Position numbers and translations under genes: made by a program. Of a stretch of DNA of 64,000 nt, positions 31,691 through 40,515 are shown one piece after another. Within the stretch, counting starts at the first letter, position 1, and each line of letters opens with the position of its first letter. Origin of the DNA: Macrothele yani (Eukaryota > Arthropoda > Arachnida > Araneae > Macrothelidae); NCBI GenBank assembly GCA_039090855.1, contig CM077002.1, forward strand, positions 88,726,194 to 88,790,193, given 5' to 3'. The notes under the pieces were generated by a model. The model saw only the letters and a program-made list of their open reading frames with translations. It ran no database searches and was not told the origin of the DNA.

Positions 31691-33033
31691 TCATCGGAAC
31701 CCTTCAAAATCCGATTCCGAGTCAGACTCGCCAAACAGTTCAAAAAAGTCTTTCTCCGTCATCGGCGCGTCATCATAAACATCAGTATTCCCATCTATGC
31801 CTGTGTCATCAGAATCACTGTCATCATCACTCATAAAAATCTCATCATCCTCTGTGCCATCAAGTTTGTTACTAATGCAACATTTCTTGAATGATTTCAC
31901 GACCGTTTCCGCAGGTATCGCATCCCAAGCATCCTTGACCCATCGCGCAATCAAAACGATAACCGGCTTCTTTAGATTTCCGCCCTTGGTTTCGGTCGGC
32001 AAATCGGAACTTATCCAATCTGCCCAATACCTCCGCACATTGTCCTTGAAGGGCTTATTAAGGCAGACATCTAATGGTTGAAGAACAGATGTCAACCCAC
32101 CTGGGATGACAGCAAGAGTTGTTTTTGAATTTTCTGCAGTTTTTTTCACTTCTGCACAACGGTGTGCAACAAACATATCCCACACCAAAAGAGAAGGTTT
32201 CCTCAAAAGTGCACCTGGCCTTTTGTTCCACACATTCTGTAACGAGTCAATTGTTCCGGATTCGTTCATCCATCCTTTTTCATGGGCACGAACGAGCACA
32301 CCAGACGGAAAGACAACGCTTTTTGGCAGAGTTTTGCGTTTGAAAATAATTACCGGAGGTAGCTTACTGCCGTCGGCCAAACAGGAAAGAACAACCGTGA
32401 AACTGGATTTTTCGTGGCCAGTCGTTTTGATCAAGATATTTTTTTCGCCCTTTTGGTTCACCGTCTTATTTCCAGGAAGGTCGAAACACATGGTGGTTTC
32501 ATCCATGTTCCCTATTTGGGAAAGTTCAAAAGCAGTCTCTTTTCTCTTTTGAATTACATACTTTTGAAATTCCATTATCTTTGCTTCGAGGTCACGAGGT
32601 AACTTTTGTGCAATTTTGGTGCGCTGGCGTAGACACAACCCATAGCGGTTCATGAACCTTGTGCACCAACCTGGTGAGGCACGAAAAGTGTTATTTGCGG
32701 CTGCAAACTTTTCATCTTTTGCGAGCTTCATTGCTCGCAAACGTATACCAGTTCGCGTTAGAATGTAACCATTTTGTCTGCAGCCCACAATCCAATCATT
32801 CAAGACACTTTCCAGCTCTGGGAAAGATGTCGTTCCACGGCGCAGCGCCTTTTGCGATTTTGGGATTTTCACCAAGTCCGGTTTTTTTTACGCCAATCTC
32901 GAATCAGTTTTTCGTTAATGCCAAATTGACGTGAAGCAGCACAGTTGTTAGTATTTTCTGCAAAAGAAACCACTTTCAACTTGAATCCTGCGTTATAGGA
33001 CATCCGTTTCTTTACACAATCCGTGTCATCCAT
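31691..33033 (-). pseudogene. pogo transposase, one 1-bp frameshift
   Basis: DNA transposase, about 447 residues. It starts at ATG 33033 (MDDTDCVKKRMSYNAGFKLK). The helix-turn-helix FAENTNNCAASRQFGINEKL ends in RDWRKK. Here an 8-A run at about 32882-32889 shifts the frame: nine A would join it to PDLVKIPKSQKALRRG. CENP-B-like second domain: LTRTGIRLRAMKLAKDE, SPGWCTRFMNRYGLCLRQRT. DDE core: GNMDETTMCFDLPGNKTV, LLVWDMFVAHR, PGGLTSVLQPLDVCLNKPFK. The C-terminal tail is strongly acidic (MSDDDSDSDDTGIDG) and ends at 31691. All three catalytic aspartates and the tail are intact, so the single homopolymer deletion (or a sequencing error) is the only visible lesion. Confidence 0.88.
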
Positions 33034-33512
33034 AATAGGAGAAGCGAGACACATGCGATTAAGAACAAGCAACACCTAATACTGGCTGTCGCATGGCTCC
33101 GTTACCAAAGAAAAACGCTTCGCGTGATATTCTTTGCCGTTACGTCGAAGATCAGTGCAATCAACTGGTAGTCGGAAGGGCGGAGCTTTCTATGCGCGGC
33201 TGTGACTTCGCTGTGGTTACCGCAAAGCCAGGAGAGAGAGGAGACTTCTCAAAGCGCGGAGAAATTCTTAGGTTTGCGATTTCCTAATTCTACCACATCG
33301 GCGTTTTTTCTTTCTTTTTCTTTCGGAGGGTTGCGATTTCGTAATTAATACCGCATCGGCATTTTTTTTGGGGGGGGGGGGATTGCCTTTTGCCTCACGG
33401 AAAGAACTTTTGGACTTACGATTTTTTTAGACCCCGCGTATAAGTCGACCCCATTACTTTGAAGCTCTCATTTTGTCCCAAATTTCTCGACTTATACGCG
33501 AGTATATACGGT

Positions 33513-34227
33513 AATCTGCTTTTTTAATTAGGGTTATTTTCTTGCTTTTATATGCTTTTACTGCAACTGTTTCGGAGTTCTTTTTGAATTTTTCCAGGGC
33601 TATTAATTCTTCCTTCGAAAGATTTTTATCGGCATTCCGCTTAATGACCTTGAAATTCGAGAGGCAAGAATTATATTCTTTCCTTAGCGCTAATGCTGCT
33701 TCGGGGTTTTGCCTTTCCAGAGAATAACTTATGCATTCAAGTTCCATCATTATTTTCTTCTTATCTACCTTATTCCTGTGAACATTAAAGTTGCATCCTT
33801 TATCCAAAGCACTTAACAAATCTCTTTCAGCGTTATTTGTGATATCTACCACGTGTTAGTTCCTCTCTTTCACGTGGTACTACGGGAGCCGCGGGGCGGA
33901 TTTTTTCCCGTTTTTTCGTAGAGAATCATGGAATTTCTTATTTTTATCTCTTACTGCGCCTATTAGCCAAGTATTCAAATCATTTTTTATATTTTCACTT
34001 AAAAAAGAAAGTTCCGAATTCCAGATTGTATTTTCCAATCTCTTGTTTACGCTAATGCTTTTGTACTTTTCCCGAATGGCTCCGGCTACGGTTTTCCGTT
34101 CTACATTCCTGTTGAAGTTAATAGTTAATAATTTTGAAACATTAGGCTTGATTTTTAATGACTGGGGAGAAAATTCCGCTTTTTTGCACTCCTTTAAGTA
34201 ACTAACTTGATCCTGGAAACGATCTAA
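33513..34227 (-). pseudogene. PLE N-terminal region
   Basis: Read on the minus strand: SLKIKPNVSKLLTINFNRNV, KTVAGAIREKYKSISVNKRL, WNSELSFLSENIKNDLNTWL, a stop region, then the 132-codon frame at 33852 (MVDITNNAERDLLSALDKGC, ISYSLERQNPEAALALRKEY, KKITLIKKADY). The last words run into the pogo insertion and continue beyond it at 31434, so this is the amino-terminal part of the same PLE protein. A stop and a shift lie near 33850-33890. Confidence 0.65.
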
Positions 34228-34251
34228 CTAATGCTTGTACAAAAGCATTAG
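34228..34251. repeat. 9-bp perfect hairpin at a PLE/RTE junction
   Basis: CTAATGCTT (34228-34236) and AAGCATTAG (34243-34251) are perfect inverse complements around GTACAA. It marks the exact boundary between PLE 5-prime sequence and the RTE fragment. Confidence 0.8.
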
Positions 34252-34758
34252 GAAAAAGCTGGAGATAACAGACACGTACGTTTATCTTGGACAGCAGATA
34301 TCAAGTGAGGGTCACATTGATGAAGAAATTAATCGGCGTACAAAACTTGCCTGGAGAGCTTTTGGAAGAAACAGCATAATTTTGAAGAGCAATATGCCAT
34401 TATGTCTTAAAAGAAAAGTGTTTGATCAATGCATCCTTCCAGTGCTTGCCTAAGGTGCAGAGACGTGGACCTTAAATAAAAGAGACACACAAAGGCTGCA
34501 GACAACTCAAAGCAGCATGGAGAGGTGCATGCTTGGTGTAACCAGGAGAGATAAGAAGAGGAACTCGTGGATCCGAAAAATGACAAGAGTGGAAGACATC
34601 ATCTTCAGAGTTAAATCCCTGAAATGGCAATGGGCTGGACATACTGCCAGAAGGACAGACCATCAATGGACAGCCAAAAGTTTAAATTGGATTCCAAGGG
34701 ACAGGAAAAGACCCAGAAGCGAAAGTATGCAGGAGTGACATGGAGGAGACTGGCACAA
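34252..34758 (+). pseudogene. RTE LINE 3-prime fragment
   Basis: Reads KKLEITDTYVYLGQQISSEG, HIDEEINRRTKLAWRAFGRN, SMERCMLGVTRRDKKRNSWI, MTRVEDIIFRVKSLKWQWAG and stops at GVTWRRLAQ, where Tigger sequence begins. In-frame stop at 34453 (LA-stop where sisters have LTYGAETWT) and a deletion after RKRPRS. It starts abruptly at the hairpin at 34251. Confidence 0.85.
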
Positions 34759-34760
34759 GT

Positions 34761-34873
34761 TGGAATTGGCCTGCACTCATTTTCCTGTGTTTCTGGTTCA
34801 TCGTCCTCTGGCGTTTCGATGTCGCAAATATCGTCGATATTTTGCATTTCAAAAGTGGGAACATCTTTATCAA
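34761..34873 (-). pseudogene. Displaced C-terminal tail of the Tigger transposase
   Basis: The minus strand reads IDKDVPTFEMQNIDDICDIE then TPEDDEPETQENECRPIPT. It begins with the same IDKD/VDKD residues on which the main ORF ends at 36541, because the PLE target duplication repeats that codon stretch. An acidic tail after the DDE domain is typical for Tigger/jerky-like proteins. Confidence 0.75.
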
Positions 34874-35129
34874 TAATCTAAAGCAACTTTTATGGGAATT
34901 TTACTAGGAAATTTTTTCATTAATAGCAAATTTTCGGAGAAAACTCTTCTCCTTCTTCAGGCTGTCTTGTTGTTGTCACTTTTTACTTGTCACTACCACG
35001 GTTACGGTTTACCTTGACGGTTTAGGTTATTTTTCTTTTTCCACAAATCCTGCCAGATGTTAGGCAGGGAAAATCCTTTGCAGTCATTGATGATGGAATT
35101 TTGATTTTTCTCAATCTCTATTCCTTCTT

Positions 35130-35877
35130 TCAGTTTTCTTTTTGGAAATTGCTTTGGAAACTGATTACTTTAAGGGAATTCCAATCCATGCTGTGCCCAG
35201 TTTCTCTAACATGCCTATCTAATCCAGTCTTGTTGGAGCAATTTTTTATAGCTGCTTTATGCTCAGCTATACGAGTTTCTAGTCTGCGACCTGTTTCACT
35301 TATGTAAGATAGTCCACAACTACAATTTACTTCATAAACTACTCCTTGCATTTTTAAAATATCTTCTTTGAACTATTTTAGGGAAAAAATTTTTAACTTT
35401 GTTCTCTAAACTTGGAGCTAGCCTAATATTGTATTTCTTACTAATTCTCTTTAAAGACTCAAATAAACCTTTGTGATAAGAAATTTTTCTAGTGAATTTT
35501 ACTTGTTGCTTTTGTGGGTTCTTCGTACCATTAAAATTCAGAAGCTTCTCAATTTCTTCTTTAGGATAGTTATTCTCTGCAAGTATGACTTTAAGCTCTT
35601 CTTTATGGGCTTCTTTTTTATCTGCAGTAGAAACTATTTTATTAATTTTTTCTAAAAACTGACTTGCTACATTTTTCGTAATAGAAACTGGATGATAGGA
35701 ATTGAAATCCAGTAGTCTTTTAGTATTCATTGGTTTTTTATACCAACTAGTGAGGAATTTTTCATACTTGCAGAGAATAACTATCCTAAAGAAGAAATTG
35801 AGAAGCTTCTGAATTTTAATGGTACAAAGAACCCACAAAAGCAACAAGTAAAATTCACTAGAAAAATTTCTTATCAC
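35130..35877 (-). pseudogene. PLE C-terminus, left arm (thumb and GIY-YIG)
   Basis: Minus strand: KKPMNTKRLLDFNSYHPVSI, TKNVASQFLEKINKIVSTAD, LKVILAENNYPKEEIEKLLN, NIRLAPSLENKVKNFFPKIV. After a one-base shift near 35360 it continues VVYEVNCSCGLSYISETGRR, LETRIAEHKAAIKNCSNKTG, ending NFQKEN-stop. This is the end of the PLE reverse-transcriptase thumb, the linker and the GIY-YIG endonuclease (YIS instead of YIG). The open frame above 35763 is partly produced by the mirrored right arm. Truncated at the N-terminus, so no RT catalytic core. Confidence 0.75.
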
Positions 35878-36222
35878 AAAGGTTTATTTGAGGCTTTAAA
35901 GAGAATTAGTAAAAAATACAATATTAGGCTAGCTCCAAGTTTAGAGAACAAAGTTAAAAAAATGTTCCCTAAAATAGTTCAAAGAGAAGAAGATATTTTA
36001 AAAATGCAAGTAGTTTATGAAGTAAATTGTAGTTGTGGACTATCTTACATAGGTGAAACAGGTCCCAGACTAGAAACTCGTATAGCTGAGCATAAAGCAG
36101 CTATAAAAAATTGCTCCAACAAGACTGGATTAGATAGGCATGTTAGAGAAACTGGGCACAGCATGGATTGGAATTCCCTTAAAGTAATCAGTTTCCAAAG
36201 CAATTTCCAAAAAGGAAACTGA
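35764..36222 (+). pseudogene. PLE C-terminus, right arm (linker and GIY-YIG)
   Basis: Plus strand: NYPKEEIEKLLNFNGTKNPQ, KISYHKGLFEALKRISKKYN, RLAPSLENKVKKMFPKIVQR, VVYEVNCSCGLSYIGETGPR, LETRIAEHKAAIKNCSNKTG, LDRHVRETGHSMDWNSLKVI, ending NFQKGN-stop. The frame is open from the linker through the whole GIY-YIG domain, with YIGET, the conserved R and E-H. It lacks the reverse transcriptase because the arm starts at the palindrome spacer. Nearly identical to the left arm. Confidence 0.8.
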
Positions 36223-36326
36223 AAGAAGGAATAGAGATTGAGAAAAATCAAAATTCCATCATCAATGACTGCAAAGGATTTTCCCTGCCTAACATCTGGC
36301 AGGATTTGTTGAAAAATAACCTAAAC

Positions 36327-36365
36327 GGTCAAGGTTAACCGTAACCGTCAAGGTAAACCGTAACC
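36327..36365. repeat. 19-bp tandem repeat of AACCG-type words
   Basis: GTCAAGGTTAACCGTAACC and GTCAAGGTAAACCGTAACC lie in tandem in the right arm of PLE copy 2. The left arm has a single unit (ggtttaccttgacggtt). Looks like a slippage expansion within the PLE 3-prime region. Confidence 0.75.
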
Positions 36366-36400
36366 GTGATAGTGACAAGTAAAACGTGACAACAACAAGA

Positions 36401-36455
36401 CAGCCTGAAGAAGGAGAAGAGTTTTCTCCGAAAATTTGCTATTAATGAAAAAATT
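36401..36455 (+). ncRNA. Hammerhead-like stem in PLE 3-prime region (candidate)
   Basis: CTGAAGA (36405-36411) is followed by A, a 6-bp stem GGAGAA/TTCTCC (36413-36418 with 36424-36429) and GAAA (36430-36433). That is the order of the hammerhead catalytic core (CUGANGA, stem II, GAAA), and hammerheads are known in PLE pseudo-LTRs. After GAAA, AAATTT...AAATTT could form stem III ending at a C. Against it: one extra A after CUGAAGA, and I could not pair stem I. The same block recurs at 5047-5080 (+), 4370-4405 (-), and about 34930-34970 (-). Confidence 0.35.
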
Positions 36456-36540
36456 TCCTAGTAAAATTCCCATAAAAGTTGCTTTAGATTATTAATTCAA
36501 TTAAACTAGGAAGCCATTTCTCAACATGAGCTTTATTCAA

Positions 36541-37799
36541 AAATCTTTATCAACGTTTACAAACTCTTCAAAGGAAGATTTGAAGTTTAGTTTATTTTGC
36601 AAACTTTCCCAAGCTTCATTGTGGTCATGACTGTTTTCTTCATCAGAAAAACTAAGCTCACCAGTGTTGAAACCAGCTTTTCTGAAGCAATTTGTGATCG
36701 TTGAAGATAATACCTTTTCCCACGAAGAAACAATAAAATGCTTAGCATCTAATAAATTCAATTTCAGTGTACATCTGGTGTAACTTGAGTCTGATTCAAG
36801 CTTCTGCAGTAGCCAATGAACTAAATGTTTCCTATAGAATTGTTTCATGGTTTTAATTATTCCTTGGTCCATTGGTTGTAACATTGAAGTCAAGTTAGGT
36901 GCCAGGAAAACTTCTTTTACATTTTCCAGATGAACCATGTTCTTTGGATGGGCTGTGCAGTTATCCAAAAATAACGAAACTTTTCTATTTTCTTTGGCCA
37001 TTTTCTTCTGAAACTTCATTAAAAAGTTTTCAAAAATCTGAACTGTCATCCATGCGTTTTTGCTATTTCTGTAATTGCAGGGAAAAAATTTCACATTTTT
37101 GAAGCACCTCGGATTCTTCAATTTTCCAATGACCAACAAAGGCAACTTTTCTGTTCCATCCATATTAGCTCCTACCAGAACTGTCAATATTTCTTTATTT
37201 GCTTTGACTCCGTGGCTGCTATCTCCTGTGAAAGAGTATGTCTTGTCAGGAATAAGGTTGTAAAACAAAGCACACTCGTCAGCGTTGAAAACATCTTTTG
37301 CTTCGTATGCTGATAACAGTTTTGGTAAAACATTAGATTTCCAATCATCCACTTCTTCGACGTTAACGCTTTTTGATTCTCCACAAACAGTTTTATAAGT
37401 CAGTCCTGCTCTTTTTCTAAAACGGTCGATCCATCCATTGGAAGGATTGAATTCGACATTTAATATATTGGAAATCGCTTCTACTTTCTCTCGAAGAATT
37501 GTCCCATCGATCGGAATGCTAGCGTTTCTTGCTTGTTTAAACCACTCAAGAAGTTTTTCTTTGACATCCTCGTATTTACCCTTTTTAATGTTTAATGAAT
37601 GGGAAGCATTTGCAAGCACAGTGTCCCGTTTTGCCACTATACCGTTGAGAGTCACTATACCGTTGAGAGTTGTAACAGGTAAATTTAGTTCTTTTGCTCT
37701 CTGCATCCTAGTTAAATGCAGGTTTTCATCAACTTTCGTAATAATGTTTCGTTTCTCAACCACAGATAAAGCTTTTCTTTTTATGCCTTTAGACGCCAT
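36541..37799 (-). CDS. Tigger transposase, uninterrupted from start codon through DDE domain
   Basis: About 419 residues from ATG 37799 (MASKGIKRKALSVVEKRNII) with no stop or shift. Helix-turn-helix: LTRMQRAKELNLPVTTLNG. An 18-bp in-frame tandem duplication repeats TLNGIV just after the recognition helix. CENP-B-like second domain: REKVEAISNILNVEFNPSNG, WIDRFRKRAGLTYKTVCGES. DDE core: VFNADECALFYNLIPDKTYS, RKVSLFLDNCTAHPKNMVHL, FLAPNLTSMLQPMDQGIIKT; all three D present. Then ITNCFRKAGFNTGELSFSD. Past VDKD the frame runs into inserted PLE sequence and stops; the native acidic tail is at 34873-34761. The catalytic domain could in principle still be translated. Confidence 0.88.
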
Positions 37800-39031
37800 A
37801 TTTCTAGCTACACATTTGAACAATAATACTAAACATTTAACTCCAAGTATGCGAGGTGCAACATCTGAGCCTAACTCTGACAGAATGACTAACTTTCAGC
37901 AGGTGTGTCCTTTCCCAGCCTTTCCCCAGTCCCAAAGACAAGGCGATTGTGATACACAATGGGCAGACACAGAAGAAGTGGGGGGAGTAAACATGACCCC
38001 CTGCATTGACCGTGGGAAGCCGACAGGGGCTTCGCTTGCTATACATGTACGGGGAAAACAAAGAAATGTTTCCTCCCAACTTCTTTGACATGTACTTATC
38101 TGCTGGACGAGTTCCAAAATTGTATTTACTTAGAAGCTTGTGACACTTACAACTTCTTAAGCAGGAAAACTTGAAACATCGTTACTTCTTAAGTGGAAAA
38201 AAATAACATTAGCACTGTGGAAAAAAAATCGTGACTCTAAAAATAAAACTTCTTAAATGGGAAAACTTCTTAAGTGGGATCCACTGTATATATGTGTATA
38301 AATAAATTTGCAAAAGTAAAAGAAGAAAAACAAATCACAAAAATAAAACAAAAACATAGCTAGTACCGTAGAAGCGCCAAAGGCAGCTATACTCTTGTAG
38401 TAGCATATACTGTATAGAGTGAATTGTAAAAAAATAAGAATTGCAAAAATTCCATAAAAAATACTGAATTAAACTGAAAATGGAAGTTCAAAATTGAAAA
38501 CCGAAAAAAATGAACCAACAGGTTGCCGTCATCAGGAGAGCATCAACCTGTGGGAGTGGCCTTTCTAGTACCAACAAACGACAAGGAGAACCAAAAATGT
38601 CTGTTGGTCATACTCCCTAGGCCACCAGACCAAATGCCAAAACAGACACTGAAATTCAAAACACAAGAATATAAACACTGAAAAAAAATTATAAAAAGGC
38701 TTACCGGCAGACCAAACCGGTCAATGCCATGAATGAAAATCAAACTGAACTGGACCAACGACCCACAAGAGCCCAAAAATATATGCTAAGGTTAAAGTGG
38801 TCGTGGTTAGATAACATCCTAACAAGTCAAAAGAATATGTAAAATGACGAGATGCAAAACTGTGTATGTAAATATAAATCTTCAACCACCAGGGACCCAC
38901 CAAGTGGTACTTTATATTGCCTGACTTACTTAATATTGTTAGGTCCTAGATTAGTAAAGCGTGTCAATGTGCAATTTGAAACTCTTTGAAACCGAAATAA
39001 AAATTCAAAATTAAGTGTTTTAAATAATGCT

Positions 39032-40515
39032 TTAAAAATTACTAGGAAAGTTGTTAGAATGCAGTTCAGATAGAAGTATCTTAAGATTTTTTACAAGCAA
39101 GAACTGTGTGGAACATATTTTTGCTGTTCTGTGAAATTGAGAAAGAAGTAGATTATGATGTACTTCTTTAGAAATACTGGAGGACCAATGAGTGTAGTAA
39201 ATATCGAAATCAAAAGCATTTCTTTTATCATAAAGATTTACCACACCCCTACCCTCCTCGTCCACCTGTACCTCTAAATCGAGGTAACAAACGTAAGTAG
39301 ACGAGCTGTTAGTTTTTTTTTAGGGTGAAATCCTGAGGCTATTATCGTGAGGATTTCACCCTAAAAATTTTTTGTCACTAACGTACCGGACTTTTTGCGC
39401 ATCGCAAAAAGTCCGGCATGTTAATGACAATAATGTCATCAACGTACATCAGAATGATACCAGGCAAAGGGCAAATAGCAGTAAATCTATCCTCAAAAAA
39501 GTGCAGATAGAGATTGGCTAAACTACTTGAGAAGCGACTGCCCATCGGAATACCACGAGTTTGGAGGTATAAACCATCGCCCACGGTAATGAAATTGTTA
39601 TTAATACAGAAGTCCACTAAAAAGTGTGAAACCTGTTCTGTAACCCTGTACTCAAACTTTGTGTGTAAATTTAAGGCCACCTGCCATAAACCTTTCAATG
39701 AAATTGAAGTGAAAAGGTTTTAAAAATCGTAGGTATCAACAGATGAGACAGTTGTTGAGTTCAACGCGTCTGAAACTCTGTCATTGTTCCTGATAATCCA
39801 GGTCAAATCTAGTTTGCGAAGCACTGCAGACAAGTACCTCTGAAGCAACCCACCTGCTTTACTATTGTAACAATTGCGTCCACTGGTTATGAAACGAAAA
39901 GAAACAGGTTTCTTATTGAACTTTGGAATAGCGTAAACGAAAGGAAAATGTAAGTTAGATACTGTAAGCTAAATCCTTTTATGCAGAGCAATTATTTTTT
40001 TAACAACATCCTTATGGTTTTGAGACGCCGGAGTGTAGGTATCCGTAGTGTTCATCTCCTGTAATAGGAGACTCTGGTAAAACTGTTTACAGATAATGGC
40101 AAAATTATTATTAGTTTTATCTACTGCAGAAACAGTGAATAAATCTTGAAGTTCACGAATTTGTGAAGTAATCAAGAAAAGGTTATGTGGTTGCTGGGTG
40201 CAAACCTTAGAGCTTTTTAATTTACCAACCTTGTGACGAATGTCACAAAGCACACAATCCAACCACTCGTTGAAGGATTTGAGAGGCAGACTGAACTCAT
40301 AGGAAAGTTTGAGTGCACATAGCAAAAAATTACTACACAAAATGGAGACACACGTCTTTATATTGAAACGAGGCGCCAACCTGTATCTGGTGTGCAAAGA
40401 CATATAAGAATGTAGCTCTCTATAAGGCACGATACCGAGGTCACCAGTAATAAATAACATGACCATGGCGAGGATCGACAAATTTACTAAATCCGTCGGA
40501 ATAACAGTGACGAGG
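39032..40515 (-). pseudogene. PLE reverse transcriptase, left (5-prime truncated) copy
   Basis: Mirror of the right copy on the minus strand. Frames at 40481-39969 (YRLAPRFNIKTCVSILCSNF, ALKLSYEFSLPLKSFNEWLD, PASQNHKDVVKKIIALHKRI), 39698-39378 (MKGLWQVALNLHTKFEYRVT, QTRGIPMGSRFSSSLANLYL, IILMYVDDIIVINMPDF) and 39265-39032 (VNLYDKRNAFDFDIYYTHWS). YVDD is kept. The stretch after VINMPD is scrambled by two inserted hairpins (39317-39416). N-terminus absent: the copy begins at the palindrome spacer. Confidence 0.75.
39317..39416. repeat. Two consecutive perfect hairpins inside the left PLE arm
   Basis: Hairpin 1: TTTTTAGGGTGAAATCCT (39317-39334) with its exact complement at 39350-39367. Hairpin 2: CCGGACTTTTTGCG (39386-39399) with its complement at 39403-39416, loop CAT. 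The right PLE arm has only one copy of each half (e.g. CCGGACTTTTTCGATGCG, CCTGAGGATCTCACCCTAG), so the extra halves are new inverted duplications. Confidence 0.9.

Larger units (their letters stand above)
31438..33512 (-). mobile_element. pogo-type element with GTATAAGTCGA ends, nearly intact
   Basis: Ends CTCGCGTATAAGTCGACC (left, about 31438) and, inverted at the right, TATACTCGCGTATAAGTCGA. The left end lacks the outermost CCGTATA bases. TA dinucleotides flank both ends. It sits inside a PLE gene whose halves rejoin when it is removed. The GTATAAGTCGA end type is one I recall from pogo/Tigger elements in several animals. Confidence 0.8.
29816..34227 (-). mobile_element. Penelope-like element, split by a pogo transposon
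   Basis: Minus-strand PLE. The N-terminal part is at 33513-34227, then a pogo element (31438-33512), then reverse transcriptase (31434-30427) and GIY-YIG endonuclease (30220-29816). The upper boundary is a small perfect hairpin (34228-34251) against RTE sequence; the lower one is an (AG)n run. It belongs to a lineage related to, but different from, the palindromic PLE copies at 4.3, 34.9 and 54.4 kb. Confidence 0.8.
34874..36542. mobile_element. Palindromic Penelope-like insertion, copy 2, with 11-bp target duplication
   Basis: Left arm 34874-35586 (minus) and right arm 35764-36542 (plus) are inverted copies about an axis near 35675. A 177-bp spacer holds more upstream PLE sequence belonging to the left copy. 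Both 3-prime ends face outward. Flanks are ATCTTTATCAA on each side. The right arm ends with about 45 nt (AAACTAGGAAGCC...GAGCTTTATTCAA) absent from the left arm, which ends at TTTAGATTATT. Inserted within a Tigger transposase gene. Confidence 0.88.
34761..38286 (-). mobile_element. Tigger (pogo) element split by a palindromic PLE
   Basis: The 5-prime terminus lies at 38286 (inverted end CAGTGGATCCCACTTAAGAA with repeated CTTAAGAAGT words). The transposase ORF follows at 37799-36541, then a PLE dimer, then the transposase tail at 34873-34761. The other terminus is missing: at about 34760 the sequence joins an RTE fragment. The PLE insertion duplicated ATCTTTATCAA (34863-34873 and 36543-36553), so the two Tigger pieces are one gene. 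Confidence 0.85.

Noticed and set aside
32106..32552. 148-codon plus-strand open frame
   Set aside because: Antisense shadow of the pogo transposase on the minus strand.
37438..38088. 216-codon plus-strand open frame
   Set aside because: Antisense of the Tigger transposase N-terminus plus its leader; no independent motif.
38540..38560. Hammerhead core (CTGATGA on the minus strand and at 42752 on the plus strand) in the 4.6-kb PLE palindrome
   Set aside because: CTGATGA is present in both arms, but I found no stem II followed by GAAA.
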